Below, piece after piece: positions 1 to 6,752 of a stretch of DNA of 28,013 nucleotides; positions within the stretch are counted from its first letter, which is position 1, and every line of letters starts with the position of its first letter. Below the pieces are notes generated by a model. That model made no database searches and was not told the DNA's origin. It saw only the letters and a program-made list of their open reading frames with translations. The stretch lies in contig JAOUFX010000001.1 of the NCBI GenBank assembly GCA_029857975.1, positions 1 to 28,013 on the forward strand, read 5' to 3'. The position numbers and the translations under genes are program-made. This DNA is from Deltaproteobacteria bacterium (GTDB taxonomy: Bacteria > Desulfobacterota > SM23-61).

Positions 1-210
1 CGCCCAATGTACAAAAGCCCCAAAAAGGCAAAGATCAATGGCGATAGAACGAGGGCAGCTTTTTTCCTTTTGCTGAAGAGTAAAATCAAGAGGGCCATGC
101 TCGCGCCCGTGATCCCGGCCATCGCCAGATAAAAGGGAAGTTGAAAATAGTTCCCGGCGATGATGCCGAAGATGTAAGCAAAAAGTATCAGCGGCAGGGG
201 CCTTTTCATT
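1..210 (-). pseudogene. comEC: ComEC/Rec2-like competence protein, 5' end, frameshifted, runs off the window
   Basis: Reading leftward from the ATG at 208-210, the first ten residues (MKRPLPLILF) look like the start of ComEC/Rec2, the inner-membrane channel that passes single-stranded DNA during transformation. At a run of six A (180-185, T on the coding strand) the reading must slip by one base to continue as a hydrophobic protein (AYIFGIIAGNYF, then two more membrane-like stretches) that stays open to the window edge. Without the slip the frame remains open but becomes polar and histidine-rich, unlike a membrane protein. In the downstream frame a TGA lies just upstream of the homopolymer and there is no early ATG, GTG or TTG. 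This means a real frameshift or a homopolymer sequencing error. Only about 70 codons are visible, so the family call is moderate. Confidence 0.55.
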
Positions 211-280
211 GCCTTAAAATAAAAGAAATAAGGTCAGGGGTCAATACGCCATCACTCCATGATTAACACCTTCTGCAATT

Positions 281-970
281 TTACATGATTGTTGTCCTCG
301 GACCTCGCAGGGATTGGTGTAAATAGTCGCTCAATAGCCAGGCGAGGATGGCCAGGCATTCCATGTCTAAATATTGTTGGGCTCGTTGTTCAAAGAGGAT
401 AAGACACTGGGCGGGAAATTCCTCGTCGGCATCATTAAAAAGAAGGAGTAGAGGAAGGTGGGGCAAGGGATCGAACATCATGATTAATTGATAATTCCAG
501 GCCAGACCTGGGTCCTGGGCGCAAAGGCCAAGGGATGCTTCTCTTAATTCTTTAAGCTTTCCGGCAAAGTTTCTGGCGATGGCCCTTTCGGTATTGTTTT
601 GAAAACCGTCTACAAAAGGAGCGGCTCCTTTAAAATCCTTATAAGAGACCCAATCCTTCGCTGCAGGTTCAAAAGGAGGATACTGGAGAAGGTATTTGCA
701 CAAGACGACCTTTATGGCATGGATGGGTTCTTTCCCGGAAGAATCCGTGATCTGGCGGGCGGAAACCCGGTACCTTTGACCGAAAAAGGGGATGAGAATG
801 GAATCGTCTTGAATCTCTATCCCGATTTTACTGGCTAAAGTCCGGAGATCAAGCTGCTCTATTTGCCTCAGATAATCTTTATAAATTTGACCGAAAATAG
901 GTGCCGGTTTATCCACTCGGTGCCCCCCTTGACTCCAAGATCGCCTGAATTTTTCGATTGGTTCCATCAT
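281..970 (-). CDS. DUF3786 domain-containing protein
   Basis: A 229-residue soluble protein of the DUF3786 family, which has no established function and is common in anaerobic deltaproteobacteria and clostridia. Family-typical features are the stretch around residues 105-125 (WVSYKDFKGAAPF, usually W-I-S-F-R-E-L) and the C-terminal part with PLPHLPLLLLFNDADEEFPA followed by CLILFE and a buried aspartate/leucine-rich helix. No signal peptide or membrane helix is seen. Two adjacent ATGs (970 and 967) can serve as start; neither has a good Shine-Dalgarno sequence. It lies 70 bp upstream of the comEC-like gene on the same strand, so the two may be co-transcribed. The family call is by recognised pattern; the role is unknown. 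Confidence 0.75.
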   Translation of the reverse strand: MMEPIEKFRRSWSQGGHRVDKPAPIFGQIYKDYLRQIEQLDLRTLASKIGIEIQDDSILIPFFGQRYRVSARQITDSSGKEPIHAIKVVLCKYLLQYPPFEPAAKDWVSYKDFKGAAPFVDGFQNNTERAIARNFAGKLKELREASLGLCAQDPGLAWNYQLIMMFDPLPHLPLLLLFNDADEEFPAQCLILFEQRAQQYLDMECLAILAWLLSDYLHQSLRGPRTTIM

Positions 971-1449
971 GAAATGGATCTAAATTTTTTGTAACAGTTT
1001 AGTCCTTTGAAAAATTTGGCTAAACTTCAATGCAAAATGAAAAAGTTAAATTGATAATTTCAAAATGATCAGGGTTTTACAGAATATTTGCATTTTTCAA
1101 TTGGCAATTTTCACTTTTCAATGAAATTTAACGTGCCTTTTCAAAACGTTAAATTGATACGATTTTTTTACCTTAAAAGATAGATTTGGGCAATAGGGGA
1201 CATCTTAAATAATTTATTTGATATGGAGTTGGCGGCCATTGATCAACAAGCGACTATGCCAAGACTGGCTCGCCTTGACTGCTCCCTCCTTTCGCAGGGG
1301 TGCCGGCTTCTCCAAATTTTTACGAAATCACCAATAATTCCCTGCGGTAATTTAGGCACAATAATACCAATTTTCGCCCCCGTGTAGTCAGAAAAAAAGC
1401 AACCCAACTTTCCTAAAATAAACCAACTTTTTTGCATTACCATAAAGGT
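971..1449. other. AT-rich intergenic stretch without a convincing gene
   Basis: Between the divergently transcribed DUF3786 and cNMP-binding genes lie about 480 bp of mostly AT-rich sequence. The first part (about 1029-1165) is low-complexity and full of imperfect inverted repeats. The second part (about 1240-1440) holds a 66-codon open frame on the minus strand with no recognisable family and unconvincing composition; I do not call it. The right end leads into the promoter at 1451-1479. Confidence 0.5.
1125..1155. repeat. 10-bp perfect inverted repeat
   Basis: AATTTAACGT (1125-1134) and its exact reverse complement ACGTTAAATT (1146-1155) are separated by 11 bases. Six bases further on there is a run of seven T. 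The words GTTAAATTGATA at 1045-1056 and 1148-1159 are identical, and the interval 1029-1130 forms a longer imperfect palindrome. It could be a weak terminator-like hairpin or part of an AT-rich dispersed repeat. Confidence 0.45.
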
Positions 1450-1450
1450 A

Positions 1451-1479
1451 TTGACAAGCCCCCCGCTTTGTATTTTATT
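1451..1479 (+). promoter_or_regulatory. sigma70-like promoter of the cNMP-binding gene
   Basis: A perfect -35 box TTGACA at 1451-1456, a 17-base spacer, and TTTATT at 1474-1479 as a 4/6 match to the -10 box. The start codon follows at 1521 with GAGGTG as Shine-Dalgarno sequence. Confidence 0.5.
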
Positions 1480-1520
1480 ATTTCGGCTGGATTTTTCAAA
1501 ATCTCTTGAGGTGAAAAATC

Positions 1521-1961
1521 ATGTGGAGTGAAAAAGATATTACGAGAGAATATAAAAAGGGAGACATTATCATTAAAGAAGGCGACTTGGGTAGAGAGAT
1601 GTTTATTATCAAGTCTGGATCGGTGGACGTGATTAAAAGCGATGATAAAAAAGAGGCTGTGCTGGCTACTTTAGAAAGAGGTGATTTTTTCGGTGAGATG
1701 GCCATATTGGAAAATGTTCCCAGGACTGCGATGGTGATCGCACGAGAAACGACCCATCTTATTGCCTTGAATATCGGAAGTTTGCTTATCAAAATAAAAA
1801 AAGACCCATCCTTTGCTTTCAATATGATGCAGAAGATGAGCCACCGTATTAGAGTGCTTAATGAAAAATTATTAAAAAAGGAAACAAGGGATAAGTCTGA
1901 TCGTTCCGAATTAAATTTGGCCGTAACGAAAAGCGAATATCTAAGAAATGGTGATCTATAA
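1521..1961 (+). CDS. Stand-alone cyclic-nucleotide-binding domain protein
   Basis: A 146-residue protein that is almost entirely one Crp/Fnr-type cyclic-nucleotide-binding beta-roll (about residues 10-105) with a helical tail. The phosphate-binding cassette is visible at residues 57-70 (FGEMAILENVPRTA), with the glutamate (E59) and arginine (R68) that in the family contact the ribose and phosphate of cAMP or cGMP. There is no C-terminal helix-turn-helix, so it is not a Crp-type transcription factor. It more likely acts as a sensor subunit for another protein. The start at 1521 is supported by TTGAGGTG upstream and by the promoter at 1451-1479. A phosphoesterase gene follows after 26 bp and a potassium-channel remnant lies further downstream. 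Domain call firm; ligand and partner unknown. Confidence 0.85.
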   Translation: MWSEKDITREYKKGDIIIKEGDLGREMFIIKSGSVDVIKSDDKKEAVLATLERGDFFGEMAILENVPRTAMVIARETTHLIALNIGSLLIKIKKDPSFAFNMMQKMSHRIRVLNEKLLKKETRDKSDRSELNLAVTKSEYLRNGDL

Positions 1962-1987
1962 ATGTGGGATTTTGTTATTTTTAAATC

Positions 1988-2770
1988 ATGAGTAGATTTC
2001 ATACGCTGGTCAAAGAAGAACATCTCTGTATTATTTCCGACCTTCATTTAGGAAATCCTTCCTTCGTTCAGGGCGAAAATTTAGATTCCTTTTTAAAATA
2101 TTTATCGCAAAAAAATTCAAGCCTTTGCATTAATGGAGATGGCATCGATCTTTTACAGTTATCTATCCCCAAATTGGCGTTGGATATTCATTCAATTTTG
2201 AGGGGCCTTCAAGGTTTTTTTGCTCACGGAAAAAAGAAAATTTATTATGTCATCGGGAACCACGATATATATATGGAAGCATTCTTAGAGGATTCGGGCA
2301 TTTTTAACGTAGTCCCATTTCTTGATGTCATTTCCGGTGACCGGCGGATCCATATTGAACATGGCCATCTCTATGACAATCTCTTTATCAATTTTCCGCG
2401 ATTGTATATTCAAGTAGCTAAATTATTAGGTTTTTGCGTAAAGATTTCACCTAGCCTTTTCCATCTTTACTTTAAAATCTCAAATTTTTTTTCGTGGCTC
2501 AAAAACAGAAATCATTTATGGTTACCGAATCCTCCCCTAGAAAATCTTGTATTCATGAGAGCAGCGAAAGAGTTTTTTGAAAGAGGATTCGATATGGTCG
2601 TTTTCGGACATACCCATCGTTTCGGCATACAAGATATATGGAACAACAAAAAATATGCCAATGCCGGGAGCTGGGCTGATAAAACTGCCCACTACCTAAT
2701 GATTGACGAGGGAGAAATAAATCTGAGGGAATGGTTATTATCTTATGAAATGGAAATGACATCCTTATAG
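1988..2770 (+). CDS. LpxH-like metallophosphoesterase (UDP-2,3-diacylglucosamine diphosphatase family)
   Basis: A 260-residue calcineurin-like phosphoesterase. The dinuclear-metal motifs appear in order: SDLHLG (D18, H20), NGDGID (D51), GNHD (91-93), EHGH (124-127) and FGHTH (207-210). The spacing and length resemble LpxH and its relatives, which hydrolyse UDP-2,3-diacylglucosamine to lipid X in lipid A synthesis. However, LpxH proper usually has GNRD where this has GNHD, so another phosphoesterase role is possible. The ATG at 1988 lacks a strong ribosome-binding site. A ten-codon frame (1962-1991) ends across it (ATGA), so translational coupling to that mini-frame or to the upstream cNMP-binding gene is possible. 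Base composition is AT-rich compared with the biosynthetic genes later in the window. Confidence 0.75.
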   Translation: MSRFHTLVKEEHLCIISDLHLGNPSFVQGENLDSFLKYLSQKNSSLCINGDGIDLLQLSIPKLALDIHSILRGLQGFFAHGKKKIYYVIGNHDIYMEAFLEDSGIFNVVPFLDVISGDRRIHIEHGHLYDNLFINFPRLYIQVAKLLGFCVKISPSLFHLYFKISNFFSWLKNRNHLWLPNPPLENLVFMRAAKEFFERGFDMVVFGHTHRFGIQDIWNNKKYANAGSWADKTAHYLMIDEGEINLREWLLSYEMEMTSL

Positions 2771-2893
2771 TAACCTAAGCTGAGCAAGGCCAAGAAATGG
2801 GGGGATTCCCTTGTTTTGCCTCAAATTTTCTCTATGCCCTCAGTGATACCTTTTTTAGGTAAAAGACACCTGAATAAGAAAGCCGGTTGATGA

Positions 2894-3061
2894 TACTTTT
2901 TAATCCGCATTCTTATTGCGAATGGCTTAACCAATGAAGATCGATCTCTGACGGATGCCTTTTATTTTATCATCGTTACCATTGCCACGGTCGGCTATGG
3001 GGACGTCCACCCGGGTACTCCTTCAGGTAAAGTATTTACTGTCATCCTGTTACTTTCTTAA
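2894..3061 (+). pseudogene. Remnant of a two-TM potassium channel (pore helix, selectivity filter, start of TM2)
   Basis: An open stretch of 55 codons bounded by TGA (2891-2893) and TAA (3059-3061) encodes a classic K+ channel pore: FYFIIVTIATVGYGD followed by VHPGTPSGKVFTV. The filter TVGYGD is encoded at 2987-3004. A full Ion_trans_2 channel needs a first transmembrane helix before this and a complete second helix after it; both are missing. There is no ATG in frame before the pore, and TAA cuts the second helix after about ten residues. Copy A of the inverted-repeat element begins 15 bp after that stop. I read it as a decayed gene; its original partner domains cannot be told. Confidence 0.7.
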
Positions 3062-3075
3062 TATCTTCCCTTTCT

Positions 3076-3168
3076 CTCAAATTCTGCCATAAGAACCACG
3101 CCGCTGTTTTTCAAAACTTTTAAACCCCCCCCTCGTCCCTCCTGTCGTCTTTATGGCGGAATTTTAGT
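3076..3168. repeat. Inverted-repeat element, copy A
   Basis: This segment starts CTCAAATTCTGCCATAAG and matches the segment starting at 11536 with one difference over the first ~49 bases, then less exactly to the end. Its ends are imperfect inverted repeats: AAATTCTGCCATAAG at 3079-3093 against the reverse complement of 3150-3164 (AAATTCCGCCATAAA), 13 of 15 matching. The middle is pyrimidine-rich (C runs at 3125-3132). It looks like a small non-coding dispersed palindromic element. It lies between the channel remnant and a weak open frame. Confidence 0.7.
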
Positions 3169-3237
3169 AAAAAAGGCTGAGGGGGTTGAATTTTCGTTCG
3201 GGAAATGTTATGTCTTCCCTGATTATTATATTCCTCA

Positions 3238-3480
3238 TTGATTTTGATAGCGGAGTTGGAAAGAATGGCGCCAAGCGGTAGCCTGCCGGATAGCCGTGAG
3301 GACGTACAAGATTTTAGATATTCGGGCGAAGTTGGCAATTGGGTCAAAGTGGACCATGAGTTTGCCATGCCGGGTGCCATGCAGATGTCTTTATATGGTA
3401 GTCCGGTAGCCAATCCACTCAGAGGGGTTAGAAAAAAAGTTCAATTTAGATTTACCCATACGGTGTTGGGCAGGGGATGA
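3238..3480 (+). CDS. Hypothetical protein, doubtful
   Basis: An 80-codon frame starting with TTG and ending TGA, about 70 bp upstream of the OadG-like gene. No family is recognised. The C-terminal part (MSLYGSPVANPLRGV, then KKVQFRFTH) is protein-like but short, and the N-terminus has no clear Shine-Dalgarno sequence. It may be the 3' remnant of a longer decayed gene, in keeping with the neighbouring channel remnant. Confidence 0.25.
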   Translation: MILIAELERMAPSGSLPDSREDVQDFRYSGEVGNWVKVDHEFAMPGAMQMSLYGSPVANPLRGVRKKVQFRFTHTVLGRG

Positions 3481-3550
3481 ACGAAGGCCGCATTCTCCAT
3501 ACGGAAAGGGGAAAGATAGGGAAGGTTCAAAAGACCTTCAGGAGGAAAAA

Positions 3551-3682
3551 ATGATTGATTGGAATTTAGCTTTTTTAATTGCGGGAGCCGGTTATGGTAT
3601 AACCATTTCCGTTTTGCTAATTATCTCAGTAATTATCTGGATTATTACTTTGGTCACGAAAAAAGAGAAAATCCCTAAGTAA
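3551..3682 (+). CDS. Small OadG-like membrane subunit of a sodium-pumping decarboxylase
   Basis: A 43-residue single-pass membrane peptide: a short acidic N-terminus (MIDWNLAF), a hydrophobic span of about 25 residues, and a basic tail (TKKEKIPK). Position supports the call: it has a strong ribosome-binding site (AGGAGG ending at 3545) and lies 16 bp before the beta-subunit gene. In this family the gamma (OadG/MmdD-type) subunit is a small one-helix protein that holds the complex together. It is shorter than most gamma subunits and lacks an obvious His-rich tail. A 6-bp hairpin (GAAGGT 3521-3526 with ACCTTC 3534-3539) lies directly before the Shine-Dalgarno sequence. Function is inferred from context. 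Confidence 0.6.
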   Translation: MIDWNLAFLIAGAGYGITISVLLIISVIIWIITLVTKKEKIPK

Positions 3683-3698
3683 GGGGAAGGGAGTTATC

Positions 3699-4856
3699 AT
3701 GTTGGGATTGTATGAGAGTGGTTATACCCACCTGACTTCTGGCAATATTGCTATGCTTTTAATCGGAGCTGGGCTCATTTATCTGGGCATTGCCAGGAAG
3801 ATGGAGCCTTTGCTGTTGGTACCAATAGGTTTTGGTATTTTTATGGTGAATCTGCCCATAGCAGGGATCATGGTTTACACACCAGAAGGCTTGCCTGCCT
3901 TAGGAGGCCTTAAAGAGATCGCCGAAGGGAAAATCGGAATACTCAACCTTCTCTATTACTATGGATTGAATACTGAGCTCATTCCCTTGCTTATCTTTTT
4001 GGGCGTTGGAACACTCATGGACTTTAGACCCACCATCGCCCGGCCCATATCCCTCATCTTTGGGGCAACGGCACAACTCGGGGTCTTTGTCGTTTTTCTA
4101 ATCGCCTACCTCAGTGGTGTGTTCACCATCAAGGAGGCCGCCTGTATTGGAATTATTGGTGGGTCAGATGGTCCCCCCACGGTCTATCTAACTGTAGTCT
4201 TAGCCCCAGTCCTGCTCGGGCCCATTACGATGGTTGCCTACTCCTACATGGCCCTGGTGCCCATTCTTCAACCACCGGTCATCCGATTACTCACGACCAA
4301 AAAAGAACGCAGGATAATGATGAAACCACAAATCAGAAAAGTATCCCAACTGGAACTGATCCTTTTTCCGATCGTTGTTTTCATCGTTGCTACAATCCTT
4401 GTCCCCAAATGCGCCCCTCTCGTCGGCATGCTCATGTTCGGCAATCTATTACGAGTGAGCGGGGTAACAGACCGGCTTGCCAATGCCGGAAGTATCCTTA
4501 ACGACATCCTCATTCTTCTCTTGGGTATCTGTGTGGGGGGACTCATGCCTGCCCAGGTTTTTTTCAATCCTCGAACTTTAGTGATCATTGGCTTGGCTGT
4601 TCTGGCCTTCATTTTTTCTACCGCCGGAGGTCTGTTGACAGCGAAATTGATTAACTTGTTTCTAAAAGAAAAAATCAATCCGATCATTGGAGCGGCAGGG
4701 GTTTCAGCAATCCCGATGGCCGCCCGGGTTGCCCAGGCTGAAGGACAGAAAGCGAACAAGAAAAACTATCTCCTTATGCACGCCCTAGGTCCGAACATGG
4801 CAGGCGCTATCGGTACTGCCCTTGTGGCTGGAATTTTTATGGGGATGCTCCAATAA
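3699..4856 (+). CDS. oadB: Sodium ion-translocating decarboxylase subunit beta (OadB/GcdB/MmdB family)
   Basis: A 385-residue polytopic membrane protein with about nine to ten hydrophobic spans. The family signature GGSDGPP (residues 154-160) carries the conserved aspartate implicated in Na+ coupling in OadB. The family couples decarboxylation of a carboxybiotin-bound substrate (oxaloacetate, methylmalonyl-CoA or glutaconyl-CoA) to outward sodium pumping across the inner membrane. Start ATG at 3699 has GGGAAGGGAG upstream. The OadG-like peptide precedes it by 16 bp and an intrinsic terminator follows at 4997-5022. No carboxyltransferase or biotin-carrier gene is in the window, so the substrate cannot be assigned, and oadB is a family-level symbol. 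Confidence 0.88.
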   Translation: MLGLYESGYTHLTSGNIAMLLIGAGLIYLGIARKMEPLLLVPIGFGIFMVNLPIAGIMVYTPEGLPALGGLKEIAEGKIGILNLLYYYGLNTELIPLLIFLGVGTLMDFRPTIARPISLIFGATAQLGVFVVFLIAYLSGVFTIKEAACIGIIGGSDGPPTVYLTVVLAPVLLGPITMVAYSYMALVPILQPPVIRLLTTKKERRIMMKPQIRKVSQLELILFPIVVFIVATILVPKCAPLVGMLMFGNLLRVSGVTDRLANAGSILNDILILLLGICVGGLMPAQVFFNPRTLVIIGLAVLAFIFSTAGGLLTAKLINLFLKEKINPIIGAAGVSAIPMAARVAQAEGQKANKKNYLLMHALGPNMAGAIGTALVAGIFMGMLQ

Positions 4857-4996
4857 TCAGTGGGGTCGGATCTTTCTTTTTGACAAATCTCCAATTCACC
4901 GGTCAATTTCCCCAAAATGGCCTGGGACTTGTTTGTGCTTTTCAAATATTCTTTTCAAACGACTGTGAATTCGGGATGTTGTCTTATCGGGGACGT

Positions 4997-5022
4997 CCGT
5001 GCAGAGCGTGCGCGGTTTTTTT
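4997..5022 (+). terminator. Rho-independent terminator after the decarboxylase genes
   Basis: CCGTGC (4997-5002) pairs with GCGCGG (5010-5015) through a 7-base loop with one G-T wobble, and is followed by seven T (5016-5022). It lies 140 bp after the beta-subunit stop codon on the same strand and about 70 bp before the end of the convergent ATPase gene. Confidence 0.65.
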
Positions 5023-5094
5023 ATTTGAGACGGCCATGAAGATGTCCACTGTCTGCCTGTTCTCTATTTTTGAAAAAGGGCGAGATTCGCGGCC

Positions 5095-6348
5095 CTATCC
5101 TTGGCCGATCAACCATTTCCATAAAGGCAGATAGGCGATGGTTCTTTTACCCGATGGCTCCTTGGCTTCATAATCCCAGGTTAAAACTGTAAGGTTATTA
5201 CAACCGACCTCCGCTGCGGATTTAATGAGGGCGTTCGTTTCCCGTTTTCGTGTCTTATAATCCCCCACTTCACAGCAGACCTGAAGCAACTGGTTAATGT
5301 TTACCCCTTCCTTGAGCGCAAAATCCACCTCTTTCCCATCTCGGGTTTTATAATAATAAAACTCCTTTCCTCTACGCAGGAGCTCAACAGCTACTAAATT
5401 CTCCATCAATTTCCCGATATCAGGGGTGATCTTAATCTTTACCGCATTGATCATTCCCGTGTCATAGGCATAAACCTTTCTGGGGCTTTTCATCTGCTCT
5501 TTAACCTTATAAGAGAATCGTTCATTTACAAAAATCACGAAGGCCTCCTGCAGGTACTCCATATAATTCTCAATGGTATGAACGCTCCTGAAAGATAGAA
5601 TATTTTTAAGCCTGGTATAGGAAAATTCATTCGAATGATTGGTAACTAGGTAAAGCCCGAGATCATGTAGTTTTTTTGCGTATCTGAGATTATATCTCTT
5701 GACTACATCCCTGAATAAAATGCTCTCAAACAAAGTGCCCAGGTAGCTTTTTAGTTCGATTCCTTTGATGACGATCTCCGGATAGCCACCTGAATTCATG
5801 TATTCGTTTAAATGATTCAACAGCACTCCCTGCTTTTCCTTGAGGGTAATGGTTTCATCTACTATGAACTCCCTTGCTCTTAAAAACTCCCGGAATGAAA
5901 AGGGAAGGATCTGAAACTGGGTGTGCCGGCCGGTCAGATGGGTCGCCAGTTCCCTGCTGAGAAGCCGCGAGTTTGAGCCGGTAATGACAACCGTGAACCC
6001 TCGCCGGTGAAGCCTGTTTATGAACAGTTCCCAGTTCGGAAGATTCTGAATTTCATCAAAGAGAAGAAATTTGGTTTCACCGTAGACTTCCCGGATTGCT
6101 TTAACCAAAGTATCATAATCCTTTGCTCCAAGAAGCTGCTCATCATCAAAATTCAGATAGCCAAAATTGATTCCTTCAAGGAGTTGGATGGCAAAGACAG
6201 ATTTACCAGCTCTTCTCGGTCCGCTGATCACCTTGATGAGCGAATCATTCATATGCGAAGGGGCATTTTGCAGGGCATCACGAGGGATATAATGCTTGCC
6301 AATCATTTCCTCACGCTCGGCCTTCTGCCTTAATACAACCTCTTTCAT
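5095..6348 (-). CDS. AAA family ATPase with C-terminal DUF4143 domain
   Basis: A 417-residue protein of the AAA_14 + DUF4143 family. Walker A is GPRRAGKS (residues 43-50), Walker B LLFDEIQ (95-101), and a sensor-like ITGSNSRLL follows at 122-130. The C-terminal part has the DUF4143 hallmarks ENLVAVELLRRG (316-327) and DGKEVDF (337-343), a nuclease-fold-like motif. The family is common as orphan genes in bacteria and archaea; the biological role is not established, though mobile or defence functions have been proposed. Two starts are possible: ATG at 6348 with AAGGA very close upstream, or the Met at residue 15 (MIGKHY) with GAGGAA just before it. A palindrome-overlapped promoter lies about 45-85 bp upstream. 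It is transcribed alone, convergent with the decarboxylase genes. Confidence 0.85.
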   Translation of the reverse strand: MKEVVLRQKAEREEMIGKHYIPRDALQNAPSHMNDSLIKVISGPRRAGKSVFAIQLLEGINFGYLNFDDEQLLGAKDYDTLVKAIREVYGETKFLLFDEIQNLPNWELFINRLHRRGFTVVITGSNSRLLSRELATHLTGRHTQFQILPFSFREFLRAREFIVDETITLKEKQGVLLNHLNEYMNSGGYPEIVIKGIELKSYLGTLFESILFRDVVKRYNLRYAKKLHDLGLYLVTNHSNEFSYTRLKNILSFRSVHTIENYMEYLQEAFVIFVNERFSYKVKEQMKSPRKVYAYDTGMINAVKIKITPDIGKLMENLVAVELLRRGKEFYYYKTRDGKEVDFALKEGVNINQLLQVCCEVGDYKTRKRETNALIKSAAEVGCNNLTVLTWDYEAKEPSGKRTIAYLPLWKWLIGQG

Positions 6349-6392
6349 TTCCTTGAGATCACCCCCTGCCCGTCAATCAGGGTTTTTGTTTA

Positions 6393-6433
6393 ATTATATA
6401 GCCATAATGCACAAAAAACAAGATTTTTGTGCA
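6393..6433 (-). promoter_or_regulatory. Promoter with overlapping palindromic operator for the AAA/DUF4143 gene
   Basis: On the minus strand a perfect -10 box TATAAT (plus 6393-6398) sits 17 bases from a weak -35 TTGTTT (plus 6416-6421). The -35 is inside a perfect 10-bp inverted repeat: TGCACAAAAA at 6408-6417 and TTTTTGTGCA at 6424-6433, with a 6-base centre. The predicted transcript starts about 40 bases before the gene. The arrangement suggests repression or autoregulation, but the regulator is unknown. Confidence 0.55.
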
Positions 6434-6605
6434 GTATAACTATTTTAATGCGCAAACATTCTTTCCCTGCAAGGGGCTTTCTCCTATTTTAAGATATCCG
6501 AAAGGGAGTCAGGGAACGATAGATCTTAGACCTTCAGGCATTTTTTTGAAGGAAAGGGGGATTTTTTTAAATTCATTGATATGGAATGGAATTCGCTTTA
6601 ATGGT

Positions 6606-6622
6606 AAACTAATGATTAGTTT
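6606..6622. promoter_or_regulatory. 17-bp perfect palindrome upstream of the DUF2914 gene
   Basis: AAACTAAT (6606-6613), a central G, and ATTAGTTT (6615-6622) form an exact palindrome, the size of a typical dimeric repressor site. It lies 130 bp before the DUF2914 start codon in an otherwise gene-free stretch (6434-6752). I see no convincing -35/-10 pair beside it. Confidence 0.35.
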
Positions 6623-6752
6623 TCTGTAATCGGAGAAACTCGTGAAATAAATAAGGGGATTTTCTTTTTGGTAAAAACGTTGAGGAAGATCTTGGGAGTA
6701 AAAAGGGACCCATGATTTATTATTCACCTTAGGGGAAGGAGGAAGAAAAAAG

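Noticed and set aside
1243..1443. 66-codon minus-strand frame in the 971-1449 gap
   Set aside because: No family, no Shine-Dalgarno sequence, and the Arg/Ser-rich end looks like a translated repeat.
4268..4759. 163-codon open frame antisense to the decarboxylase beta subunit
   Set aside because: Composition mirrors the membrane protein on the other strand; no family match.
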